Below, in pieces: positions 52,677 through 64,000 of a stretch of DNA of 64,000 bases. Both the position numbers and the translations under genes were made by a program. A model generated the notes under the pieces. That model was not told where the DNA came from and searched no databases. It worked only from the letters and a program-made list of their open reading frames with translations. The stretch spans positions 1 to 64,000 of the forward strand of contig NZ_SPMZ01000009.1 in the NCBI RefSeq assembly GCF_012939995.1. Reading direction: 5' to 3'. This DNA comes from Candidatus Competibacter phosphatis. Its GTDB lineage: Bacteria > Pseudomonadota > Gammaproteobacteria > Competibacterales > Competibacteraceae. The stretch's first letter is position 1. Each line of letters opens with the position of its first letter.

Positions 52677-53717
52677 TTACAATTCGTCGGGCAACAATCG
52701 CCGACCGGCCAGCCGCAAACCTGCCATCAGCAGCGCATCCCACGGCGAGCCGGGCTCGATGCCCTTGATCGCGCGGTCGGTGCGGGCGCACGCGTCCAGC
52801 AGCGACCGGCAATCGGCCAGCGTCAGCCGTTGCAGCGCCTGAAGCAGGGACGGCTTACGTTTGTCCCAGACGATTTCCTTGCGGGCGGCGAACGCGGCAA
52901 ACACGGTTTCGGGCGGTTGGCGCTGGTCGCGGGCGAAAGCCAGTGCGTTCAGTACCCGCAGTTCCCGGTGCAAGGCCCAGTTCGCCAACACCGGCTCCAC
53001 GCCTTCGCCGCGCAACCCGTTCAGAATCCGCGCGACGCGCTCCGGCTGGCCGCGCAGGGCGGCATCCACGAAATCATAGATGCTGTATCGGGAGCTGTCG
53101 CCGACCGCCGCCAATACCCTGTCGACGGTTAGCGGCTGGTCGCCGGCCAACAACGCCAGCTTCTCGATTTCCTGGGCGGCGGCCAACAGATTGCCCTCCA
53201 CCCGCTCGCCCAGCAGCAGCACCGCTTCAGGGGTAGGTTTCAGACCACGTTCCCGTAGCCGGCGTTCGATCCAGACCGGCAATTGTCCCGACTCCACCGG
53301 CGCCGCTGGCACCACCACCCCAGTCGCATCCAGGGCGGCGAACCAGCGGCTTTTCTGGGTATTCCAGTCGAGCTTGCCGGCGGTGACCAACAACACCGCG
53401 TCGTCGGCGGGACGGGCCGCATACTCGCTCAGCGCCTTGGCGCCGGCGTCGCCCGGTTTGGCGTTGCCCAGGCGCAGTTCCAGCAGCCGCCGGTTGGCGA
53501 ACAGCGAAGGGCTGGCCGCCAGTTGGCGCAGCGCGTTCCAGTCGAAGCCGGCATCGACCGTCAGGCATTCCCGCTCGGCATGGCCGCGTTCGCGGGCGGC
53601 GGCGCGGAGTGTGTCGGCGGATTCCTGCGCCAGCAAGGTTTCTTCGCCAAAGACCAGATAGAGCGGCGCCAGAGTCTTGCGCAAATGCGCGGCAAGCTGT
53701 TCAGGACGCACTCGCAA
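52677..53717 (-). CDS. holA: DNA polymerase III subunit delta
   Basis: HolA is the delta subunit of the clamp loader; it opens the beta clamp. The 346 aa show LYLVFGEETLLAQESADTLR near the N-terminus and SSRYSIYDFVDAALRGQPER, both family features. The start is either TTG 53717 (MRVRPEQLAAHL) or GTG 53711; no ATG is available. It lies ten bases after lptE, the conserved leuS-lptE-holA order. Confidence 0.93.
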   Translation of the reverse strand: MRVRPEQLAAHLRKTLAPLYLVFGEETLLAQESADTLRAAARERGHAERECLTVDAGFDWNALRQLAASPSLFANRRLLELRLGNAKPGDAGAKALSEYAARPADDAVLLVTAGKLDWNTQKSRWFAALDATGVVVPAAPVESGQLPVWIERRLRERGLKPTPEAVLLLGERVEGNLLAAAQEIEKLALLAGDQPLTVDRVLAAVGDSSRYSIYDFVDAALRGQPERVARILNGLRGEGVEPVLANWALHRELRVLNALAFARDQRQPPETVFAAFAARKEIVWDKRKPSLLQALQRLTLADCRSLLDACARTDRAIKGIEPGSPWDALLMAGLRLAGRRLLPDEL

Positions 53718-53726
53718 GCGACGTCC

Positions 53727-54233
53727 TCAAGAACCGATGGTTTGCAAGCGGCGGACAATCTGCCAAGCCAGATCCTCGGCCATGCTGTCCACCAGGATTT
53801 CCTGCGCGGCCTCGAAACCGAGCACTGCGTTCTCGTCGAACAACAGGGTGCGGTTGGCGCTGAGTCCTTCCAATGGAATCAGGGTCTTGCCGTTGGCCAG
53901 CGTCACCTGGTAAGCGGCATCGTAAGCCAGGAAATACTGTCGCTTGACGTTGATACGGTCGACGGCGACCACGCGGCGACCACTGCCCTCGCGCAAGATG
54001 GTAATGGTCGCCTTGGCCTGGGCCGGATCGCGGGTGACGGTCACGCCGTTGTTCGCCAGCAGCAACCGCAGCTTGCGGCTCAGGGCGCCGGGCGGTGTTC
54101 CAATCGCGGTCTGGCTTTGCAAGTACACCACCGACAGTTCTGGCGGCAGTTGGGCTTGCCCGCGCAACTGGAAGCCGCAGCCACCCAACAACAACACCCA
54201 TAACCCCAAGCCGCTCAGTACGATCCGGCGCAT
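53727..54233 (-). CDS. lptE: LPS-assembly lipoprotein LptE
   Basis: LptE plugs the LptD barrel in the outer membrane and helps insert lipopolysaccharide. The 168 aa have a lipoprotein signal: MRRIVLSGLGLWVLLLGGC with lipobox LGGC, followed by GFQLRG as in most LptE proteins. ATG 54233 is chosen because it starts the signal peptide. The longer frame overlaps leuS. Confidence 0.92.
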   Translation of the reverse strand: MRRIVLSGLGLWVLLLGGCGFQLRGQAQLPPELSVVYLQSQTAIGTPPGALSRKLRLLLANNGVTVTRDPAQAKATITILREGSGRRVVAVDRINVKRQYFLAYDAAYQVTLANGKTLIPLEGLSANRTLLFDENAVLGFEAAQEILVDSMAEDLAWQIVRRLQTIGS

Positions 54234-54244
54234 GTTCGCCTCGC

Positions 54245-56854
<2,610 letters not shown>

Positions 56855-56939
56855 TTAAAACGAAGTGCGGTAAGATAGCATAACTTTTCAGCCGCCCGCA
56901 TGGTCTGGACCGGACCGCGCCATTGAGGTCAATCAATCC

Positions 56940-57995
56940 GTGAACGACTCCCATCCGCACTCCCCCACCCTCAGCTACCGCGACGCCGGCGTGGACATCG
57001 AAGCCGGTAACCGGCTGGTGGACCGCATCAAGCCGCATGCCAAGCGTACCCACCGGCCCGGCGTACTGGGCGGACTGGGTGGCTTCGGCGCGTTGTTCGA
57101 ACTGCCGCTGGACCGCTATCGCCAACCGGTGCTGGTGTCCGGCACCGACGGGGTCGGCACCAAGCTCAAACTGGCGCTGGAGCTGCGCCGCCACGACACC
57201 ATCGGCATCGACCTGGTGGCGATGTGCGTCAACGACGTGCTGGTGGTCGGGGCCGAACCGTTGTTCTTCCTCGACTATTACGCCACCGGCCATCTGGATG
57301 TGGAGGTAGCCGCCGCCGTGATCCAGGGCATCGCCGACGGTTGCGAACAAGCCGGCGCGGCGCTGGTGGGCGGCGAAACCGCCGAGATGCCGGGAATGTA
57401 CGGCGAGGGCGATTACGACTTGGCCGGCTTCTGCGTTGGCGTGGTGGAAAAGAGTCGGATCATCGACGGATCGCGAGTCGCGCCGGGCGATGTGTTACTG
57501 GGACTGGCCTCCTCCGGGCCGCATTCCAACGGCTATTCGCTGATCCGCAAGATCCTGGCGGTCGGCGGCGCGAAGCTGGATCAGCCATTCGAGGATCGCA
57601 CGCTAGGCGAAACCTTGCTGGCCCCGACCCGGATCTACGTCAAGCCGGTGCTGCAACTGCTGACGCAAGTCGAAGTTCACGCTATCGCCCACATCACCGG
57701 CGGCGGCCTGACCGAAAATCTGCCGCGTGTTCTCCCGCCTCGCACCAAGGCGATCATCGACACCGCCAGTTGGCCACGACCAGCCATTTTTCAGTGGTTG
57801 CAACAACAGGGTGGCGTGGCCGAAACGGAAATGTGGCGTACCTTCAATTGTGGAGTGGGCATGGTGATCGGCGTCGCGGTGGAAGACGTGGAGCGGGCAC
57901 AAGCGATCCTGCGCGATGCCGGCGAAACGGTCTGGACGCTGGGCCGGATCGCTGGTGGCGTGCAAGATGAACCATTCGTGGAGTTTCAAGCGTGA
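56940..57995 (+). CDS. purM: Phosphoribosylformylglycinamidine cyclo-ligase
   Basis: PurM (AIR synthetase) closes the imidazole ring in purine synthesis. The 351 aa have [55 protein letters not shown], and [11 protein letters not shown]. The start is GTG 56940. It overlaps purN by four bases (GTGA), so the two are coupled. Confidence 0.96.
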   Translation: MNDSHPHSPTLSYRDAGVDIEAGNRLVDRIKPHAKRTHRPGVLGGLGGFGALFELPLDRYRQPVLVSGTDGVGTKLKLALELRRHDTIGIDLVAMCVNDVLVVGAEPLFFLDYYATGHLDVEVAAAVIQGIADGCEQAGAALVGGETAEMPGMYGEGDYDLAGFCVGVVEKSRIIDGSRVAPGDVLLGLASSGPHSNGYSLIRKILAVGGAKLDQPFEDRTLGETLLAPTRIYVKPVLQLLTQVEVHAIAHITGGGLTENLPRVLPPRTKAIIDTASWPRPAIFQWLQQQGGVAETEMWRTFNCGVGMVIGVAVEDVERAQAILRDAGETVWTLGRIAGGVQDEPFVEFQA

Positions 57996-58660
57996 GCGCC
58001 ATTCAAAAAATCCGGCTGGTGGTGTTGATCTCGGGGCGCGGCAGCAATTTACAAGCGATCCTGGATCAAGCTGTCAGCGGAGAATTACCGGTCGAGGTGG
58101 CGGCCGTCATCAGTAACCGGCCCGGCGTTCACGGCCTGGAGCGGGCACGGCAAGCCGGCGTTCCCGCCCTGGTACTGGATCATAAGCGTTTCGCCGACCG
58201 GCCGGAGTTCGAGGTGGCCCTGATCGAAGTGATCGACCGTCAGCAACCGGATTTGGTGGTGCTAGCGGGCTTCATGCGGGTACTGACCGCCGGTTTCACC
58301 GAACACTATCGAGGACGGCTGCTCAACATCCATCCCTCGCTACTACCCAAGTTTCGCGGCCTGCACACCCATGAACGGGCCATCGCGGCCAGCGAAACCG
58401 AACATGGGGCCAGCATCCACTTCGTCACCGCCGAACTGGATGGCGGGCCGGTCATCGTGCAGGCGCGAGTCCCGGTGCTGCCAGGCGACGACCCCGACGT
58501 GCTGGCGGCGCGGGTTCTGGAGCAGGAACACCGGTTGTACCCCTTGGCGATTCGTTGGTTCGCGACAGAGCGGGTACGGCTGGAGGGAAAGCGAGTATTC
58601 TTCGATGGCATGCCGCTGACGGAGCCGTTGAGGCTGGAGGAAACACCACTCAGCCGATGA
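57992..58660 (+). CDS. purN: Phosphoribosylglycinamide formyltransferase
   Basis: PurN transfers a formyl group from 10-formyl-tetrahydrofolate to GAR in purine synthesis. The 222 aa contain [20 protein letters not shown], the catalytic His and loop [20 protein letters not shown], and [17 protein letters not shown] with the Asp. Its last 11 bases overlap the end of the convergent Uma2 gene. Confidence 0.96.
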   Translation: MSAIQKIRLVVLISGRGSNLQAILDQAVSGELPVEVAAVISNRPGVHGLERARQAGVPALVLDHKRFADRPEFEVALIEVIDRQQPDLVVLAGFMRVLTAGFTEHYRGRLLNIHPSLLPKFRGLHTHERAIAASETEHGASIHFVTAELDGGPVIVQARVPVLPGDDPDVLAARVLEQEHRLYPLAIRWFATERVRLEGKRVFFDGMPLTEPLRLEETPLSR

Positions 58661-59261
58661 ACAACTCATCCAGGTGGATTTCCACCGTTGGCAACAAAGT
58701 AGGCACCAGCACACCTTCTCGTAGCTGCGAACGGCTTCGATAAGTGCCGCACTCCGGCTGTGGATCGCGGTAGATCTCGACATGACGGCGGCGCGGCCCC
58801 ATCACCAGCCAAACTTCGGGGATACCGTGCCGGGCGTAGAGCGGCACCTTGGTCTTGCGGTCGAATTGCGCCGTGCTGTCGGAAACTTCGATGAGCAGCA
58901 GCACATCTTGGGCACGAGGATGTTCGTTCAGGTAATAATCCGCGCGCGGACGCAGCAGGACCAGATCGGGCTGAGGTTCGGAATGGTCGTCCAGCACAAC
59001 GGGATTTTGCGAATCCACCAGTGCCGCGTTACCTGCTCCAAGCCTCAGCTTCTCCGCCAGGATACGGACAATACCCGCGTGAAAACTGCCGATCGGCGCC
59101 ATCTCGAACAACTCCCCCTCGATCAATTCCAGTCGCGCCTCGGGATCGAGGAAACCGGTCTCTCCCATCCGATGAAAATCGGCCACGCTCCAAAGACGCC
59201 GAACGGGACTGGTCCTGGCGGTGGGCTGACTTGTTGGCGACAACGACGCAGACGCGGACAT
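58650..59261 (-). CDS. Uma2-family (DUF820) putative endonuclease
   Basis: This is a second Uma2/DUF820 protein (203 aa) with the complete core of a PD-(D/E)XK fold: GFLDPEARLELIEGELFEMA, PQPDLVLLRPRADYY and VLLLIEVSDSTAQFDRKTKV. It then has LYARHGIPEVWLV. The first 30 residues are Ser/Pro-rich and probably disordered. ATG 59261 is chosen because GAGGAG lies six bases upstream. The function is unknown. It is not closely related to the copy at 1503-2129, judging from the segments I compared. It runs against purN and in line with dcd. Confidence 0.88.
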   Translation of the reverse strand: MSASASLSPTSQPTARTSPVRRLWSVADFHRMGETGFLDPEARLELIEGELFEMAPIGSFHAGIVRILAEKLRLGAGNAALVDSQNPVVLDDHSEPQPDLVLLRPRADYYLNEHPRAQDVLLLIEVSDSTAQFDRKTKVPLYARHGIPEVWLVMGPRRRHVEIYRDPQPECGTYRSRSQLREGVLVPTLLPTVEIHLDELFIG

Positions 59262-59287
59262 CACTTTCTCCTCAATCGACGATTCGT

Positions 59288-59890
59288 TCACGACCCCTTG
59301 TCGAGCGGCTCGTCATCGCCGATCCGGCTCGGAGTCGGGCCACTCTGCCGCTTGTACTTGGCATCCTGCCGCTTGTGGTAGGGGCGAATGGCGGGACCGG
59401 TCAGGGTCTCGAAGCTAATGGCGCAGATCGCCATGCCGGGACGCAACGCCAGCGGCAGCTTGCCGCTGTTGAAGCATTCCAGCACGATGGCGCCGCTCCA
59501 GCCGGGATCAATGCGATGGGCGGTAACATGCACCATCAATCCCAACCGGGCCAGACTGGAGCGACCATCCAGCCAACCGACCAAATCGTCCGGCACGGTA
59601 ATGGTCTCGACGGTGGCCGCCAGCGCCAACTCGCCGGGATGGATGAAAAACGCACCATCCGCGCCGATGCGGATCTCCTTGCCCATGATCTGGTTGATGG
59701 CGTGATCGACTTCCTCCCTCGGCCCGCTGAGGTCGATATGCGACGCGGCGTGATCGTTGAACACCCGGAACCGGTTACCCAGATGCAGATCCACGCTGAC
59801 TCCGTTGATCCGGCCGGACGAGGGGCGCGGCTCGATACGGATCTTTCCCTCGTCCAGACAACGTTCGATATCGCGGTCGCACAGCCGCAT
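59288..59890 (-). CDS. dcd: dCTP deaminase
   Basis: Dcd deaminates dCTP to dUTP for thymidylate synthesis. The 200 aa begin [17 protein letters not shown]. They show [19 protein letters not shown], the substrate loop [20 protein letters not shown] and the catalytic Glu in [13 protein letters not shown]. The C-terminal dozen residues ([16 protein letters not shown]) are a little longer than usual. It follows mrp by 11 bases; the two often neighbour each other, and metG too. Confidence 0.95.
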   Translation of the reverse strand: MRLCDRDIERCLDEGKIRIEPRPSSGRINGVSVDLHLGNRFRVFNDHAASHIDLSGPREEVDHAINQIMGKEIRIGADGAFFIHPGELALAATVETITVPDDLVGWLDGRSSLARLGLMVHVTAHRIDPGWSGAIVLECFNSGKLPLALRPGMAICAISFETLTGPAIRPYHKRQDAKYKRQSGPTPSRIGDDEPLDKGS

Positions 59891-59901
59891 GGGACGAAAC
59901 C

Positions 59902-60990
59902 TCAGGTGTTTTGAATCACGATGTTGGGGAACTTGTGACTGTAGTTTCGGGCTTGCAACGACAGTCGGGCGGCGGCGCGGCGGGCGATCTCCCGATACAG
60001 ACTGGCGATGCGGCTGTCCGGCTCCGCCGCCACCGTGGGCCGGCCGCCATCGGTTTCCTCGCGGATACGAATATCCAACGGCAAGGACCCCAGGAAGGGC
60101 ACCTCGTATTCTTCCGCCATCCGCTGGCCGCCGCCCGCGCCGAAGATGTGTTCCTCGTGACCGCATTGCGAACAGATGTGAATACTCATGTTCTCGACGA
60201 CACCCAATACCGGTACCTCCACTTTCTCGAACATCTTCAGTCCCTTGCGAGCGTCCAACAAGGCGATGTCCTGCGGCGTGGTGACGATGATCGCGCCGCT
60301 GACCGGCACTTTCTGCGACAGGGTCAACTGAGTGTCGCCGGTGCCCGGCGGCAGGTCGATGATCAGATAATCGAGATCGTGCCAGCGAGTATCGCGTAGC
60401 AATTGTTCGAGGGTCTGGGTCACCATCGGTCCGCGCCAAACCATCGGCGTGTCTTCCTCGATCAGATAGCCGATCGACATGGACTGCACGTTGTAGCTGA
60501 CGATCGGATTCAGCGTCTTGCCGTCCGGTGATTCCGGCTGTTGGCGCGCGCCCAGCATGCGCGGCTGACTGGGACCGTAGATGTCGGCGTCCAGCAAGCC
60601 GACCCGCGCCCCTTCGACGCTGAGCGCCAGCGCCAGGTTGACCGCCGTGGTGGATTTGCCGACCCCACCCTTGCCGGAGGCCACGGCGATGATGTTGCGC
60701 ACGCCCGGCATCGGTTTCAGCCCCTTTTGCACTTCGTGGGCGATCACCTTGCACTCCACCCGAACCACCGCCTCACCGGCGCCCAGCGCCGCGAGCCGCT
60801 CGCCCAGGGCCACGACCAACGCATCCCGATAGCCCGCCGCCGGGAATCCCAGTTCCACATCGATCTCAATGCGATCAGCTCCGATTTGGATGTTCTTGAT
60901 GCATTTGGCGGTCACCAGATCCTGTTCGAGATAGGGGTCCACATAGCCTTTGAGGGCGGTTTCCACATCGGCGCGTGATACAGCGGTCAT
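59902..60990 (-). CDS. apbC: Iron-sulfur cluster carrier Mrp/ApbC
   Basis: Mrp/ApbC is a cytoplasmic P-loop ATPase that carries and delivers iron-sulfur clusters. The 362 aa have an N-terminal MIP18-like domain (residues 1-85), the P-loop [18 protein letters not shown] near 105, [14 protein letters not shown] and the cluster CxxC in [15 protein letters not shown]. It is divergent in position from metG across a small gene, as the mrp-metG pair is in enteric bacteria. Confidence 0.95.
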   Translation of the reverse strand: MTAVSRADVETALKGYVDPYLEQDLVTAKCIKNIQIGADRIEIDVELGFPAAGYRDALVVALGERLAALGAGEAVVRVECKVIAHEVQKGLKPMPGVRNIIAVASGKGGVGKSTTAVNLALALSVEGARVGLLDADIYGPSQPRMLGARQQPESPDGKTLNPIVSYNVQSMSIGYLIEEDTPMVWRGPMVTQTLEQLLRDTRWHDLDYLIIDLPPGTGDTQLTLSQKVPVSGAIIVTTPQDIALLDARKGLKMFEKVEVPVLGVVENMSIHICSQCGHEEHIFGAGGGQRMAEEYEVPFLGSLPLDIRIREETDGGRPTVAAEPDSRIASLYREIARRAAARLSLQARNYSHKFPNIVIQNT

Positions 60991-61069
60991 AAGCGAGGTT
61001 TCTCCTGCAAGATTAAGTTCGATTCAGTATCGGAAAATCGGGCGCTTCGGTTCGTGCCCGGCACCGCGT

Positions 61070-61366
61070 TCAATAGCCGACCAAGCACTTCTGTCGGGCC
61101 ACTTCCAACTTGAGGCGGGCATCCGCCTTCAGGGCCGCGAGCACGCATTGCCAGTACGAGGGCTGGTAATTATCCGCCATTCCCTGGCAATTGACCTGAT
61201 TCAAGGCTTGCGGCGATTCACCATGCTGTTGGGCCAGGGATACCGCTTGCTGGCAAAAATTCGCGCTCCAAATTTCCTCCGCCAGCGCCCCCTGGGAGTG
61301 GGCTGGACCTGCGGCCATCAGTCCCGCAACCGCCACGATCCCGCTGAAAGCCAGGTTGATTCGCAT
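61070..61366 (-). CDS. Small secreted protein with four cysteines, unknown function
   Basis: I do not recognise this 98-residue protein. It has a signal peptide (MRINLAFSGIVAVAGLMAAG, then AHS with cleavage near residue 24). The short helical mature part has Cys residues in SANFCQQAVSL, QVNCQGMADN, YWQCVLAAL and ARQKCLVGY, enough for two disulfides. ATG 61366 is well supported by GAGGAGGT seven bases upstream. The open frame extends further upstream, but that part lacks such a site. It lies alone between mrp and metG. Confidence 0.7.
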   Translation of the reverse strand: MRINLAFSGIVAVAGLMAAGPAHSQGALAEEIWSANFCQQAVSLAQQHGESPQALNQVNCQGMADNYQPSYWQCVLAALKADARLKLEVARQKCLVGY

Positions 61367-61484
61367 AAATACCTCCTCGTTTCCACCCAAACTCGCATGG
61401 CGGACACTCCGCTCGGCGGATGACAGCCATGCGGCAATACTGCTAACGTAGCGGCCTTTCCGAGCGACCGCAACGATCCCGACC

Positions 61485-63515
61485 ATGAGCGACCAAATCC
61501 GCCGCATCCTCGTCACCAGCGCCCTGCCCTACGCCAACGGCCCGATCCATATCGGCCACCTGGTCGAATACATTCAGACCGACATCTGGGTCCGCTTCCA
61601 GAAACTGCGCGGCCATGAATGCTACTACCTTTGCGCCGACGACGCTCACGGTACGCCGATCATGTTGCGCGCCGAACAGGATGGTGTGACCCCGGAACAA
61701 CTGATCGAGCGGATCTGGCGCGAGCATCACGCCGATTTCACCGATTTCCTGATCGAGTTCGACAACTATTACTCCACGCATTCACCGGAATGCCGTCATT
61801 ACGCCGAACTGATCTATCAGCGGCTGAACGAAGCCGGGCACATCAGCCGCCGGGTCATCACCCAGGCCTTCGACCCGGAAAAGCAGATGTTCCTGCCGGA
61901 CCGTTTCATCAAAGGCGAATGTCCGCGCTGCGGCACGCCGGACCAGTACGGCGACAGTTGCGAGAACTGCGGCGCCACCTATTCCCCCACCGACCTGAAA
62001 AACCCGCGCTCGGTCCTGTCCGGCGCGACGCCGATCACCAAGGAATCGCTGCATTTCTTTTTCAAGCTGGTCGATTTCGAGACCATGCTGAAGGACTGGA
62101 TCGCCAGCGGGCCGATCCAGCCGCAGATGATCAACAAGCTCAACGAGTGGTTCACCGCCGGCTTGCAGGAGTGGGACATCTCCCGCGACGCGCCGTACTG
62201 GGGCTTCGAAATCCCCGACGCGCCCGGCAAGTATTTCTACGTCTGGCTGGATGCGCCGATCGGCTACATGGCCAGCTTCCAAAACTTCTGCGACCGCGCC
62301 GGTCTGCGTTTCGACGATTTCTGGGGGCCGAACAGCGACGCCGAGGTCCATCATTTCATCGGCAAGGACATCGCCTATTTCCACATCCTGTTCTGGCCGG
62401 CCGAGTTGACCGGCGCCGGCTTCCGCAAACCGACCGCTGTGCATTGCCACGGTTTTCTGACCGTGGACGGCCAGAAAATGTCGAAGTCGCGCGGCACCTT
62501 CATCAAGGCCCGCACCTATCTCAATCATCTGCGGCCGGAATATCTGCGCTACTACTTCGCCACCAAGCTGAGCGACGGCGTCGACGACCTCGATCTCAAC
62601 TTCGAGGACTTTCTGCAGCGGGTCAACAGCGACCTGGTCGGCAAGCTGGTCAATATCGCCAGCCGCAGCGCCGGCTTCATCACCCGCCGTTTCGGTGGCC
62701 GACTGGCCGACCATCTGGCCGAACCGGCGTTACATGCCGAATTCGTCGCTGCCGCCGACTCCATTGCCCAAGCGTACGAACGGCGGGAATTCGGCCGGGC
62801 CATGCGCGAGATCATGGCGCTGGCCGACCGCGCCAACCAGTACATTGACGAGAAGAAACCCTGGACGCTGGCCAAACAGCCCGGCGCCGAGGCCGAAGTA
62901 CAGGCCGTTTGCAGCCTAGGATTGAACCTGTTCCGGGTGCTGACGCTGTATCTCAAGCCGGTGCTGCCCGGCCTGGCGGCACAGGTCGAACAGTTCCTGC
63001 AAATCCCGCCGCTGCGCTGGAGCGATGTCGACCACCCGCTGCTCGGCCATGCCATCGCCGAGTTCAAGCCACTGATGCAACGCGTGGAGATGGCGCAAAT
63101 CGCGGCGATCATCGAGGAATCCAAGGAAGGCGCTCCAAGCGGCGAAGAGACGCCCGCGCCGAGTGGGCCGCTGATCGACGACCCGATCGGTCCCGTCATC
63201 ACCATCGAGGATTTCGCCAAGGTGGACTTGCGGGTGGCGCGGATCATCAAGGCCGAAGCGGTGGCGGGGGCCGATAAGCTGCTGCGGCTGGAACTGGACC
63301 TCGGCGGCGAAACCCGCCAAGTTTTCGCCGGTATCAAATCCGCCTACCCGCCGGAAGCGCTGCAAGGTCGGCTAACCGTGTTGGTCGCCAACCTTGCCCC
63401 GCGCAAGATGCGCTTCGGTGTTTCAGAGGGCATGGTGCTGGCGGCTGGCGGTGGGGACGGTATCTACCTGCTCGGCCCGGACACCGGCGCGGAGCCGGGC
63501 ATGCGGGTCAAATGA
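61485..63515 (+). CDS. metG: Methionyl-tRNA synthetase
   Basis: MetRS charges tRNA-Met. The 676 aa show [20 protein letters not shown] (HIGH motif), the zinc knuckle in [20 protein letters not shown], the KMSKS loop [13 protein letters not shown], and a C-terminal Trbp111-like tRNA-binding domain ([20 protein letters not shown], about residues 575-676) that makes the dimeric form. Its stop and that of the convergent next gene are adjacent. Confidence 0.97.
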   Translation: MSDQIRRILVTSALPYANGPIHIGHLVEYIQTDIWVRFQKLRGHECYYLCADDAHGTPIMLRAEQDGVTPEQLIERIWREHHADFTDFLIEFDNYYSTHSPECRHYAELIYQRLNEAGHISRRVITQAFDPEKQMFLPDRFIKGECPRCGTPDQYGDSCENCGATYSPTDLKNPRSVLSGATPITKESLHFFFKLVDFETMLKDWIASGPIQPQMINKLNEWFTAGLQEWDISRDAPYWGFEIPDAPGKYFYVWLDAPIGYMASFQNFCDRAGLRFDDFWGPNSDAEVHHFIGKDIAYFHILFWPAELTGAGFRKPTAVHCHGFLTVDGQKMSKSRGTFIKARTYLNHLRPEYLRYYFATKLSDGVDDLDLNFEDFLQRVNSDLVGKLVNIASRSAGFITRRFGGRLADHLAEPALHAEFVAAADSIAQAYERREFGRAMREIMALADRANQYIDEKKPWTLAKQPGAEAEVQAVCSLGLNLFRVLTLYLKPVLPGLAAQVEQFLQIPPLRWSDVDHPLLGHAIAEFKPLMQRVEMAQIAAIIEESKEGAPSGEETPAPSGPLIDDPIGPVITIEDFAKVDLRVARIIKAEAVAGADKLLRLELDLGGETRQVFAGIKSAYPPEALQGRLTVLVANLAPRKMRFGVSEGMVLAAGGGDGIYLLGPDTGAEPGMRVK

Positions 63516-64000
63516 TCAGCGCGCCCCCCGACCCCACAGGATGGTGTGCACGGTCTGCAGCAGGATGACGACGTCGAAGAAAAAGCTGTAGTTCTTGATG
63601 TAGTACAGATCGTACTGCAATTTCTCGCGCGCATCCTTCTCGGACGCACCGTAGGGATAGCAAATCTGCGCCCAACCGGTGATGCCCGGCTTGACCATAT
63701 GCCGCATGGAATAGCAGGGGATTCCCCGGCGCAGATCGGCCACAAACTGCGGCCGTTCCGGCCGCGGGCCGACGAAGCTCATATCGCCGCGCAGCACGTT
63801 GAATAACTGGGGCAGTTCATCGATGCGGGTTTCGCGCAGCACCGCGCCGACTCGCGTGATCCGCGAATCATTTTTTTGCGCCCAGACTGCCTTCCCTCCT
63901 TTCTCGGCGCCGACCACCATGCTGCGAAATTTGATGACCTCGAACAAGCGATCCTTGAACCCAACCCGGCTCTGCCGGTACAAAATCGGTCCGTGACCAC
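63516..64000 (-). CDS. Bacterial sugar transferase (exopolysaccharide initiating enzyme), 3' part
   Basis: The C-terminal 160 residues of a polyisoprenyl-phosphate hexose-1-phosphate transferase, which starts a polysaccharide unit on the membrane lipid. Seen are GPILYRQSRVGFKDRLFEVI, KFRSMVVGAEKGG, RETRIDELPQLFNVLRGDMS, FVGPRPERPQFV and KPGITGWAQICYPYGAS. The end FDVVILLQTVHTILWGRGAR resembles enzymes of exosortase (XrtA/PEP-CTERM) polysaccharide loci, so such a locus may continue to the right. The gene continues beyond the window, so the membrane part is not visible. Confidence 0.88.
   Translation of the reverse strand, partial: GHGPILYRQSRVGFKDRLFEVIKFRSMVVGAEKGGKAVWAQKNDSRITRVGAVLRETRIDELPQLFNVLRGDMSFVGPRPERPQFVADLRRGIPCYSMRHMVKPGITGWAQICYPYGASEKDAREKLQYDLYYIKNYSFFFDVVILLQTVHTILWGRGAR

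Overview
The window is 64 kb of chromosome from a proteobacterium, most probably a gammaproteobacterium. Coding is dense and GC is high (about 60 % by eye). The evidence for the lineage is gene order: tpiA-secG-tRNA-Leu-nuoABCDEFGHIJKLMN with separate nuoC and nuoD, ftsH-folP-glmM, and leuS-lptE-holA-proA-nadD-rsfS-rlmH-maf-rng-yhdP-nit2-tldD-pmbA. A class I phosphoribulokinase (Calvin cycle), a phasin-like polyhydroxyalkanoate granule protein and two Uma2-family genes point to a storage-polymer-forming bacterium that may fix CO2. A Competibacter-like organism is possible, but that is only inference.

Layout. (1) 1-1500: two IS5-family elements lie end to end at one TTA site and truncate a PD-(D/E)XK-like nuclease gene. 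(2) 1503-6104: a Uma2 gene, then livG-livM-livH-livJ of a branched-chain amino acid ABC importer without an adjacent livF. (3) 6213-13280: ttcA, a YdcH-like protein, a phasin fused to a helix-hairpin-helix domain, a large HEAT/DUF349 protein, an EamA transporter and phosphoribulokinase. (4) 13521-28454: the complete 14-gene respiratory complex I operon (minus strand) with a DUF2818 gene at its end. (5) 28756-35633: tRNA-Leu(GAG), secG, tpiA, glmM, folP, ftsH, rlmE, a small membrane protein and yhbY. (6) 35887-39952: a complete IS4-family element with an 11-bp target duplication, a MASE1-PAS-GGDEF diguanylate cyclase and a TusA-like protein. (7) 39990-56839: a 13-gene minus-strand run from leuS to pmbA covering protein synthesis, ribosome and rRNA maturation, NAD and proline synthesis, and the cell envelope. 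(8) 56940-64000: purMN, a second Uma2 gene, dcd, mrp, a small secreted Cys protein, metG, and the 3' part of an exopolysaccharide-type sugar transferase.

The main caution concerns single-base frame breaks. They occur in nuoA, nuoE, nuoM, the DUF349 gene, the GGDEF gene, the first Uma2 gene and two transposases. Seven of these breaks are one extra base in a homopolymer and two are one missing base. Because several hit subunits of an otherwise intact complex I, sequencing or assembly error is the simplest explanation, and I describe those genes as probably intact in the organism. I found no CRISPR array, prophage, rRNA operon, or clear new multi-gene defence or metabolic system.
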